Assembly (NCBI GenBank): GCA_017444705.1
Contig: JAFSWA010000043.1
Span: 1-19,711, forward strand
Source of the DNA: a bacterium
GTDB lineage: Bacteria > Cyanobacteriota > Vampirovibrionia > Gastranaerophilales > Gastranaerophilaceae
Direction of reading: 5' to 3'
DNA: 19,711 nucleotides
Under the pieces are notes generated by a model. It made no database searches, was not told the origin of the DNA, and worked only from the letters and a program-made list of their open reading frames with translations. Positions 13,605 through 19,711 of the stretch are shown here, in pieces; position 1 is the first letter of the stretch; each line of letters begins with the position of its first letter. Made by a program: the position numbers and the translations under genes.

Positions 13605-14405
13605 TTATGCGTTAATCAAAGCTTCTTTTTTTACGTTCAAGTCAGCTTCTAATATTGGCAGATTTTCTTTTGCATTTGTCCAGGATGTTGATATTTGACA
13701 TACGGTTTCACCATCTTTTTCAATTTTATGAACAAATGTTTCTTCTGAATTTGTTTTGTATGTTGCACAAGTGAGTGCATCATTGAGAAAAGTTTCTTTA
13801 ATGAATTTGATATTCATATTTTTTATTGTATGACTTTTTTTAAACTCGTTATCCATTGTCATTTCAGCAATATTTATATAGCTTTTATTATTTACATGTT
13901 TGTTAAAATCTAAATCAGACAGATTTATAATGTGTGAAATTTCAGAAATTTTCTCAGTTGTTTCATGCTGTATAGATTTTTTATGTTCACCTGAGACGAG
14001 TTCATTTCTGACTTCAATTCTATCGCTAAAAGTGTCTGTTTTTATAGGTCTTTTTGTTTCCATATCTATTAAGAACCAACAAGCGTTACCTTTTGCAAAT
14101 AGGGTGTTATTTGAATATATATTAAAATCTGTATAAATTTTTAGCTTAGATAATTCTGAAAACCAAACTTCAATTTTTATTTCTTCTGACCAATATGGGA
14201 GTAAATTAACAAAATCGATGTTAAATTCTCCGACTATCCAATATATATTTTTGGGGAATAAATCGTAAGCGGCCATGCTTTTTGTTGCAGTGAACCTTGC
14301 AAAAGCATCCTGTATGTACATTATCGCTGCAATTGGACGAAGCCTGTATTCATTTAAGTCCATATTGTCTAAAATTACGCTGTATGAGTGCGAATATATG
14401 TTCAT
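13605..14405 (-). CDS. Acyl-ACP thioesterase, double-hotdog type
   Basis: 266 aa. The enzyme hydrolyses acyl-acyl carrier protein to free fatty acid and ACP, ending chain elongation in the cytoplasm. The two hotdog halves are visible. The first has the long helix RPIAAIMYIQDAFARFTATKS (24-43) and the strand WIVGEFNIDFVNLL. The second starts near 155 with the family's catalytic signature SDLDFNKHVNNKSYI, giving D166, N168 and H170, with E181 in INIAEMT as the further acidic residue used by FatA/FatB-type enzymes. Length and layout match bacterial members of the family. The start has AAAGGAG upstream, with a perfect TATAAT (14426-14431, minus strand) before it. Chain-length preference cannot be read from sequence. 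No other fatty-acid gene is adjacent, though acpS is in the same window. Confidence 0.92.
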   Translation of the reverse strand: MNIYSHSYSVILDNMDLNEYRLRPIAAIMYIQDAFARFTATKSMAAYDLFPKNIYWIVGEFNIDFVNLLPYWSEEIKIEVWFSELSKLKIYTDFNIYSNNTLFAKGNACWFLIDMETKRPIKTDTFSDRIEVRNELVSGEHKKSIQHETTEKISEISHIINLSDLDFNKHVNNKSYINIAEMTMDNEFKKSHTIKNMNIKFIKETFLNDALTCATYKTNSEETFVHKIEKDGETVCQISTSWTNAKENLPILEADLNVKKEALINA

Positions 14406-14425
14406 TTTGTTCTCCTTTTAGAAAA

Positions 14426-14431
14426 ATTATA
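14426..14431 (-). promoter_or_regulatory. -10 element of the acyl-ACP thioesterase gene
   Basis: A perfect TATAAT on the minus strand, 20 bases before the ATG at 14405, places the start site near 14419. No good -35 lies at 16-18 bases, so the promoter may be weak or activator-dependent. Confidence 0.4.
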
Positions 14432-14448
14432 ACAAAAATAAAATTAAC

Positions 14449-14476
14449 TTGCTTTTAAAAGATTTTTTGATATAAA
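14449..14476 (+). promoter_or_regulatory. Predicted promoter of the small secreted protein
   Basis: TTGCTT (14449-14454) and TATAAA (14471-14476) are separated by 16 bases. TGA directly before the -10 gives an extended -10. The predicted leader is about 33 bases with AAAAGGAG before the ATG. Confidence 0.45.
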
Positions 14477-14515
14477 ATGTAATTGTAAAATGTCTGTAAA
14501 AAAGGAGTACAAAAA

Positions 14516-14788
14516 ATGAAAAAATTATTATCTTTATTGACAGTTTTGATGTTTGTATTGGGTACAGCTTCTGTACAAGCAAATGTTTTATCTGAAACAA
14601 CTAAAGCATTAAACAAAGCTAACCAAACTATGAATACTGTTAATCAAGTAAACAGTAACGTAGAGTATGCAAAGAAACAAAACACCGCTTCAAATAGAGC
14701 AAAAGCAAAAAAAGCTGCTAAAAATGCAGCAAAAGCAGAAGCTAAAAAACAAACAAACAGCTTTTGGGACAGAATCTTTAACAGATAA
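14516..14788 (+). CDS. Small secreted Lys/Ala-rich basic protein
   Basis: 90 aa. A signal peptide (1-22, cleavage after VQA) leaves a mature peptide of about 68 residues. The first half is Asn/Thr-rich with a heptad-like helix pattern (LSETTKALNKANQTMNTVNQ). The second half (about 60-80) is a very basic Ala/Lys helix (AKAKKAAKNAAKAEAKKQ), and the tail SFWDRIFNR is aromatic. The product should be exported and could bind nucleic acid, teichoic-type polymers or membranes through the basic helix (inference only). A strong ribosome binding site, promoter and terminator support a real single-gene unit. No family is recognised. Confidence 0.75.
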   Translation: MKKLLSLLTVLMFVLGTASVQANVLSETTKALNKANQTMNTVNQVNSNVEYAKKQNTASNRAKAKKAAKNAAKAEAKKQTNSFWDRIFNR

Positions 14789-14815
14789 TTTTATTTAAAA
14801 CTTAAAAAATAAGAG

Positions 14816-14843
14816 CCGGAATACAGTTAGTTTTCCGGTTTTT
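14816..14843. terminator. Probable bidirectional terminator between convergent genes
   Basis: CCGGAA (14816-14821) pairs with TTCCGG (14833-14838) across an 11-base loop that can pair further. Five T follow on the plus strand. On the minus strand, where the 587-aa gene ends at 14842, the hairpin is followed by CTCTTATTTTTT, so it may serve both genes. Confidence 0.6.
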
Positions 14844-16605
14844 ATTTATTTTCAATATCTACTTCAAATCCTTTTTCTTCCAACTTTTTAATCAATTCTG
14901 TCTGAGAAATATCAGCTGAGCATCCTATTCCTATTTTTTGTAAGTTCTCTATATCAGACACATTTGACTTGCAAAATTCAGCATAGCCGCCAATAGTTTG
15001 CAAGTTACCTAAGTCTGTTACTTGCGAACCACTAAAATCAGCATCACCACCAATAGTTTGCAAGTTACCTAAGTCTGTTACTTGCGAACCTCTAAAATCA
15101 GCATTACCGCCAATAGTTTGCAAGTTACCTAAGTCTGTTACTTGCGAACCTCTAAAATCAGCATTACCGCCAATGGTTTGCAAGTTACTTAAGTCTGTTA
15201 CTTGCGAACCATAAAAAGTAGCTTCACCGCCAATGGTTTGTAAGTTTCCTAAATCTGTAATTTTCGAATCTGCAAACAAAGCAAAATCTTCTATTATTTT
15301 TACATTTTTAATTAACTCATTTTCATCAATTCCATAATCTTCATAAGAAAACCCTGTCCGAGGTGGACAATATTTTGAAATAATTAAAAATCCATCATTA
15401 TCTTTTTTTACATCAATTCCAAATGTTTTAAATATCTCTTCTGATGAAGCATTTTTTAACTTTTCTTTTAATTCATCAGCTTTCACTTTTAAATATTTAA
15501 TTATTTTTTTCTTATCAATTTTAAAGTCTTCAAAAGCAAATCCTTCTTTAAATTTGCAGCGACTATATAATTGTAAATTACCAATTTTATCTTTACGTAC
15601 TTTAATATTAAAGATTTTAACTATTTCTTCTGGTGTTGCATTTTCTATACCATTTTTAAACATTTTCTTTTCAAACTTTTCAACTTTTTCTTTTAGATAT
15701 TTTCCATGTCTGATTTCTCTAAAAGCACGCTCAGACAATTTTTTATCTTTAACATGTTCCATTGCAACATCAAAATATATAACAGGTATTTTTGAGTTGT
15801 TCTTTTCACCTTGAATTTCTTGTATTTCATCACCGACAAAACGAACCCCGAGTTTGGGTTTTCCATTTTCTAAATATACATGAAAATCACCCTTGCTTAA
15901 ATAAGGTTCGGCATTAAAACTCTTTGTACACCAATTGTCATGCGATAAAAGTTTTAATTTCTCAACATTTTTTTCAAAATGTTCAGGGTCGTTTTCTTTT
16001 GACGGAATTATGACCCAGCCGGTAATATCTGAGATATTTTCGCCTTTTTCCATATTAAGCATACTTTTTTGAAGATTCATTTGATACAGTTTTGAAAAAT
16101 TGACGTCAAGTTTTGGATTTGCCTTTGTTTTTTCTTGAATTTGAGATATTGTATCTGCCAAAATCCCCTTATTTAAAACAGGCGGAAGTGAATCTTCATT
16201 TGGCTTTAAGTCTTTTGTTATGCCATCTAAAATTAATAAAGAAATTGAATCTGAATAAGCATCATTTTCTTTTTGAACATAATCAAACCACTCTTTTAAC
16301 ATTGCTTTTCTTTGAACAACTGTTTCTTGTTGTCTGCCTTGATAATCTTTATTTACAATGTTTTTGACCTTATTTTTACACCAATTTTGCAGGTCGACAT
16401 TAGAATTAAATTTTTCAATCGGGGCTTTGAATTTATTAACAACGAGCAAATCTATTCCGGAAAATTGAGCTTTTTTTAATGCCCCAAAAGAAACCGTATC
16501 ACACCTTAAAGGAGACAAATTATTATATTTTTTTTGCTTATTTTCTTTTAAATTCTTATTAATTTTAAAATTTGCAATACTAAAATTACAGTAGTCCATT
16601 TCCAT
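14842..16605 (-). CDS. Multi-domain protein with unrecognised central domain and 20-residue LRR-like tandem repeats
   Basis: 587 aa, no signal peptide or membrane segment. An N-terminal low-complexity region carries VSFGA (38-42), a motif I associate from memory with gut Melainabacteria proteins. A helical region follows to about 190. The central domain (about 190-300) has NWCTKS (224-229), then YLSKGDFHVYLENGKPKLG (235-253), then FVGDEIQEIQGEKNN (256-270); I cannot name its family. Residues about 322-377 and 386-441 are two copies of one unit (NATPEEIVKIFNIKV and NASSEEIFKTFGIDV). Residues about 442-565 are six 20-residue repeats of the type SQVTDLGNLQTIGGNADFRG, which should stack as a beta-rich solenoid used for binding. 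The start lacks a good Shine-Dalgarno sequence, so M1 and M3 are both possible. An intracellular or effector-like binding protein is possible. Function unknown. Confidence 0.8.
   Translation of the reverse strand: MEMDYCNFSIANFKINKNLKENKQKKYNNLSPLRCDTVSFGALKKAQFSGIDLLVVNKFKAPIEKFNSNVDLQNWCKNKVKNIVNKDYQGRQQETVVQRKAMLKEWFDYVQKENDAYSDSISLLILDGITKDLKPNEDSLPPVLNKGILADTISQIQEKTKANPKLDVNFSKLYQMNLQKSMLNMEKGENISDITGWVIIPSKENDPEHFEKNVEKLKLLSHDNWCTKSFNAEPYLSKGDFHVYLENGKPKLGVRFVGDEIQEIQGEKNNSKIPVIYFDVAMEHVKDKKLSERAFREIRHGKYLKEKVEKFEKKMFKNGIENATPEEIVKIFNIKVRKDKIGNLQLYSRCKFKEGFAFEDFKIDKKKIIKYLKVKADELKEKLKNASSEEIFKTFGIDVKKDNDGFLIISKYCPPRTGFSYEDYGIDENELIKNVKIIEDFALFADSKITDLGNLQTIGGEATFYGSQVTDLSNLQTIGGNADFRGSQVTDLGNLQTIGGNADFRGSQVTDLGNLQTIGGDADFSGSQVTDLGNLQTIGGYAEFCKSNVSDIENLQKIGIGCSADISQTELIKKLEEKGFEVDIENK
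14941..15300 (-). repeat. 60-bp coding tandem repeat array
   Basis: Six consecutive 60-bp units lie in register, one per 20-residue protein repeat. The central units are almost identical: 15061-15120 and 15121-15180 differ at one base. The outer units (14941-15000 and 15241-15300) are diverged. This gradient is typical of recent unequal exchange or slippage in the middle of the array. Confidence 0.9.
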
Positions 16606-16706
16606 ACCATCGTAAGTAACTATATTAATTAAAAATTTAAAAATTTTTATATTTCATTAAAATAAATATTGTTACATAAATTAATAAATTTCAATTTATA
16701 CATAAT

Positions 16707-16735
16707 TTTGCAAAGCCGAAAACTTGTTGTATAAT
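16707..16735 (+). promoter_or_regulatory. Predicted promoter of nadK, implying a leaderless mRNA
   Basis: TTTGCA (16707-16712, four of six) and a perfect TATAAT (16730-16735) are separated by 17 bases. The start site would fall six or seven bases downstream, at or next to the A of ATG 16742. No Shine-Dalgarno sequence precedes this ATG. Confidence 0.55.
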
Positions 16736-16741
16736 TGTTGT

Positions 16742-17551
16742 ATGAAAAAAATAGGGATAGTTTATAATAATAGTTTAAAAAATGGGGATGTTGTAGCAAG
16801 TAAAATTAAAGATTTATTTGCACAAAAAGGAATAACTTCTGAAATTTTTGACTTAGATAATTTCAAAAACGACGTAGATTTTGCAATATCAATAGGCGGA
16901 GACGGGACTTTGTTAAAAACCGCAAGATATTATTCCGATTTTGAAATTCCTGTTTTTGGTATTAACATTGGTCATTTGGGTTTTTTGTCGCAAGTTCAGT
17001 CAGAGCAGGTTAACGAGGCTGTAAATTTAATAGAAAATTCAAAATTCAGAATAGAGCAAAGAATGATGTTAGAGGCTTCGGTTACTGAAAAAAAACTGTT
17101 TGCCCTAAATGATATTGTTATTAAAGGATGTACTTTTGCACGAACATCAAGATTTAATATATTTATAAATGATAAATTTGTATGTGAGTATTTGGCAGAT
17201 GGGGTTATTGTTTCTACTCCGACAGGCTCAACAGCTTATAATCTTTCGGCAGGCGGGCCTATTTTGTATCCGACGCTTGATGCAATTACACTTGTTCCGA
17301 TTTGTCCTCACACAATATCTGCTCGTCCGCTTGTAATTCCAAACAATGAAAAAATTTCTGTTATTTCTCAAAACGCTGATTTAAAGTTGCATGTTAACGC
17401 CGACGGACAAGATGTCATTGATTGTTCAAAAGAAATTATTGTTAAAAAAGCTGATAAAAAAGCACATTTAATGCTTTTAACTACAAAAAATAACGAATTT
17501 TATTCAATATTGAGACAAAAATTAAATTGGGGAACGGCACCAAAGCCATAA
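16742..17551 (+). CDS. nadK: NAD kinase
   Basis: 269 aa from ATG 16742. The enzyme phosphorylates NAD to NADP in the cytoplasm. All family motifs are present: GGDGT (52-56), with D54 as the catalytic aspartate, INIGHLGFL (74-82), the ALNDIVI segment (121-127), GVIVSTPTGSTAYNLSAGGP (154-173) and NADGQ (219-223). The C-terminal KLNWG is also typical. An in-frame TTG at 16724 would add six residues, but it would start inside the spacer and -10 of the predicted promoter and begin LYNCC, so I reject it. The gene is followed after 14 bp by recN. nadK-recN adjacency is common in bacteria, and the two probably form one operon with the downstream hydrolase. Confidence 0.96.
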   Translation: MKKIGIVYNNSLKNGDVVASKIKDLFAQKGITSEIFDLDNFKNDVDFAISIGGDGTLLKTARYYSDFEIPVFGINIGHLGFLSQVQSEQVNEAVNLIENSKFRIEQRMMLEASVTEKKLFALNDIVIKGCTFARTSRFNIFINDKFVCEYLADGVIVSTPTGSTAYNLSAGGPILYPTLDAITLVPICPHTISARPLVIPNNEKISVISQNADLKLHVNADGQDVIDCSKEIIVKKADKKAHLMLLTTKNNEFYSILRQKLNWGTAPKP

Positions 17552-17565
17552 ATTAAGGGATTTTT

Positions 17566-19224
17566 ATGATTAAATCAATATACGTTAAAAATTTCATATT
17601 GATTGATGAATTAAAGTTAGATTTAAATAACGGTTTTACTGTTATAACAGGGGAAACAGGTGCAGGTAAAAGTATTTTGCTTCATTCAATAGATGTTGCT
17701 CTTGGTGCAAAATCCTCAAAAGAACTTATAAAATCAGGTGAAAATTCATCAAATATAGAAATAATTTTTAAAATTAATAATTTGTCTTTGGCATTGCAAA
17801 ATTTGCTATCAGAAAATGGAATTGAACTTTTTGAAGATGAAATTATTGTTTCAAAAGAAATAAGCCTTACATCTTCCCGTTCAAGAGTTAACGGTGTTTT
17901 GGTAACACAGGATTTTATAAAAAATCTCAGAGAATTATTGATTGATATACATACTCAACATCAGTCATATACATATCTTCAACCTAAATATCATATTGAA
18001 CTTTTAGATAGATACGGCAATAGTGAGCATAAATCTCTTGTCAATAATTTCTCATTAAATTATGAAAAATATATTGAAGCTAAAAAACAACTTGAAAAAA
18101 TTGTTAGTGCAAATTCAAATACTCAGTCGCAAATAGATTTTTTGAAATTTCAGATAGAAGAAATAGAAAAAGTACAAATTGAAGATAATAATGAAGATAA
18201 AAGACTTGACGAAGAGTTGTCAATTTTGACAAATGCCGGCGATTTAAAACAGATGTCTAACGCAGTTTATTACGCAATTTCGGAAGATGAAAATGCGATT
18301 TTATCGCATCTTAATTTAATAAAATCACAATTAAACAAGTATTCTGATATTGATAGGGAAATTTCTGAAGCATCAGAGAGTGTCGAAAATGCCTTAGAAA
18401 TTTTACATGAGGTTTCTTCCAATATGAGAAATTATTCTGACAGAATGGAAGTTGATGAACAAAAAATCTTTGAAGTTCAACAAAGAATTGAAGTATTGGA
18501 AAAACTAAAACGAAAATACGGTCATACTCTTGAAAATGTTGTTGAAAATTATAAAAAATTTAAAGAAGAGTTATCTTTGATTGAAAACGGGGTTGAAAAT
18601 CAAGCTGAATTAGAACTTGAAGTAAAGAAATATTATGAAGTTTCCGTTGATTTAGCAAAGAGAATAAGTGAGAATCGCAAGCAATTAGCAAAAGAACTTT
18701 CTGAGGTTTTGACAAAAGAACTTGAAAAACTCGAATTGCCAAAGGTAAGATTTGAGGTTAGGTGTGAAGATTGCGAATTATATAAAAACGGTTTTGATAA
18801 TGTGGAATTTTTAATTTCCACAAATGTTTCCGAGTCGGTAAAACCTCTTATAAAAGTTGCATCCGGCGGCGAAATTTCGAGAGTTATGCTTGCACTGAAA
18901 ACTGTTTTTGCAGTTGAAGATAATGTTGAAACAGTTATTTTTGATGAAATTGATACAGGAGTTTCGGGAACTGCATCTCAGGCTGTCGCTGATGAAATCA
19001 AAATTCTTTCAAAAACGCATCAGGTTCTTTGTATTACTCATCAGCCGATTATTGCGGCAAAAGCGGATAATCATCTTTTTGTGGTTAAAAAACAGACGGA
19101 CACAACACTTGTTAATGTATATTCTTTAAGTGAAACGGAAAAAATTCATGCTATTGCAATGCTCGCTTCGGGTAATGATGATGAAAAGTCGCTTGAATTT
19201 GCAAAGGGTTTAATGGGGGAATAA
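17566..19224 (+). CDS. recN: DNA repair protein RecN
   Basis: 552 aa, the normal RecN length. RecN is an SMC-like ATPase that gathers DNA at double-strand breaks for RecA-dependent repair. The N-terminal half-site has Walker A GETGAGKS (29-36) and the family's QHQSYTYLQP segment. A coiled-coil region spans about 155-385. The C-terminal half-site has the signature SGGEISRVMLA (433-443), Walker B VIFDE (457-461) followed by IDTGVSG, and the H-loop histidine H492 in THQP. All catalytic residues are intact. AAGGGA precedes the start, 14 bp after nadK. The stop codon directly abuts the ATG of the next gene. No SOS-type LexA box was recognised near the operon start. Confidence 0.96.
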   Translation: MIKSIYVKNFILIDELKLDLNNGFTVITGETGAGKSILLHSIDVALGAKSSKELIKSGENSSNIEIIFKINNLSLALQNLLSENGIELFEDEIIVSKEISLTSSRSRVNGVLVTQDFIKNLRELLIDIHTQHQSYTYLQPKYHIELLDRYGNSEHKSLVNNFSLNYEKYIEAKKQLEKIVSANSNTQSQIDFLKFQIEEIEKVQIEDNNEDKRLDEELSILTNAGDLKQMSNAVYYAISEDENAILSHLNLIKSQLNKYSDIDREISEASESVENALEILHEVSSNMRNYSDRMEVDEQKIFEVQQRIEVLEKLKRKYGHTLENVVENYKKFKEELSLIENGVENQAELELEVKKYYEVSVDLAKRISENRKQLAKELSEVLTKELEKLELPKVRFEVRCEDCELYKNGFDNVEFLISTNVSESVKPLIKVASGGEISRVMLALKTVFAVEDNVETVIFDEIDTGVSGTASQAVADEIKILSKTHQVLCITHQPIIAAKADNHLFVVKKQTDTTLVNVYSLSETEKIHAIAMLASGNDDEKSLEFAKGLMGE

Positions 19225-19711
19225 ATGAAAGTTATAATTGTTCAAAACTGTGCAGAAATCGGATTTCAAGATAATTCAAAGTATTTCGATAATACAAAAT
19301 ATAAAAATTTTGAAAAAGTAAAAAAACTGTTATCTGATTATAAAAACCAAAAAGCTGATTTAATTATATTGCCGGAGTTATTTTCAACAGGCTGGTTTCC
19401 TCAAATATATCCTAAAAGCTTTGAAATTGAAGAAGATTCACCTACTCTAAAATTTCTGTCAGGTTTGGCAAAAGAATTTAATTCTAATGTTGTTGGCGGG
19501 AGTTTTGTTTTGAAAACAGATGAAGGCTTAAAAAACACTTGTCCGATTTTTGAAAGAGAGGGTAATCTTATTGCAAAATATGAAAAAATGCATCTTTTTT
19601 CCCATTATGAACAAGGGGAAGGCGATTTTGCTTCTTGCGGGGAAAAAGGTTTAATTGTAAAAACAGATGTTGGAAATTTGGGAATTTCTGTATGTTATGA
19701 CATAAGATTTC
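19225..19711 (+). CDS. Carbon-nitrogen hydrolase, omega-amidase/nitrilase type (partial, C-terminus off the right edge)
   Basis: 162 codons are visible and the frame runs off the window. The nitrilase-superfamily catalytic triad is complete: E51 in LILPELF, K121 in YEKMHLF, and the nucleophile C157 in VCYDIRF. The context after the lysine (HLF...GEGDFASCG) resembles omega-amidase/YafV-Nit2-type members, which deaminate alpha-ketoglutaramate or related amides and act in metabolite repair. The ATG directly follows the recN stop (TAAATG), with GGGG near the end of recN as a possible ribosome binding site, so translation is probably coupled. About 90-100 residues are missing. The subfamily call is moderate, the superfamily call is firm. 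Confidence 0.9.
   Translation, partial: MKVIIVQNCAEIGFQDNSKYFDNTKYKNFEKVKKLLSDYKNQKADLIILPELFSTGWFPQIYPKSFEIEEDSPTLKFLSGLAKEFNSNVVGGSFVLKTDEGLKNTCPIFEREGNLIAKYEKMHLFSHYEQGEGDFASCGEKGLIVKTDVGNLGISVCYDIRF

Noticed and set aside
14941..15300. Regular 60-bp repeats considered as a CRISPR array
   Set aside because: The whole unit is conserved with no unique spacers, the period keeps the reading frame, and it encodes a protein repeat.
16724..16741. TTG start giving nadK six extra residues
   Set aside because: It lies inside the spacer and -10 of the predicted promoter, has no ribosome binding site, and NAD kinases usually begin directly with MKKIGIVYN-like sequence.

Overview
The window is strongly AT-rich chromosomal DNA. 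Nearly every gene starts behind a clear Shine-Dalgarno sequence (AAAGGA or AAGGAG). TonB-like proteins and an SLH-domain protein point to a Gram-negative-type (diderm) envelope. Together with an N-terminal VSFGA motif in one protein, this fits best with a gut member of the non-photosynthetic cyanobacterial lineage (Candidatus Gastranaerophilales / Vampirovibrionia, 'Melainabacteria'). The taxonomic guess is inference from gene style; no rRNA or tRNA gene is present to confirm it.

Layout. (1) 1-5375, minus strand: a tightly packed six-gene operon, read right to left and running off the left edge. It encodes a small membrane protein, a secreted glycine-zipper protein, a membrane-anchored von Willebrand A (vWA) protein, an 8-TM protein with an FHA-like N-terminus, a TonB-like protein, and a zinc-ribbon/TM/Gln-Pro-rich protein whose C-terminus is cut off. 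It has its own promoter at 5396-5424. (2) 5440-9019: a divergent phosphohexomutase in the minus direction and holo-ACP synthase (acpS) in the plus direction share a 74-bp region with overlapping promoters. A radical-SAM-like protein that lacks the SAM-cluster cysteines converges on acpS. (3) 9020-9649: a 630-bp gap with a possible small RNA ending in a strong terminator, a GC-rich palindromic repeat cluster, and the promoter of the next gene. (4) 9650-11935: two paralogous Cys-rich proteins with RTX-like GPGND repeats and a C-terminal EF-hand pair, with near-identical leaders. (5) 12116-13513: an SLH-domain envelope protein with a strong promoter and terminator. (6) 13605-14788: an acyl-ACP thioesterase (minus) diverging from a small secreted basic protein (plus). 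(7) 14842-16605, minus: a 587-aa protein with an unrecognised central domain, a duplicated segment and a 20-residue tandem repeat array. (8) 16742 to the right edge, plus: nadK, recN and a carbon-nitrogen hydrolase, probably one operon.

How the genes fit together. Regions 1, 4 and 5 are mostly cell-envelope or exported proteins. One beta-rich module links the secreted protein of the first operon with the SLH protein. Housekeeping genes (sugar phosphate metabolism, ACP activation, acyl-ACP hydrolysis, NADP synthesis, DNA repair) sit between them. The best candidates for undescribed biology are the six-gene envelope operon, the GPGND/EF-hand paralogue pair with its conserved leader, and the cysteine-less radical-SAM-like protein.
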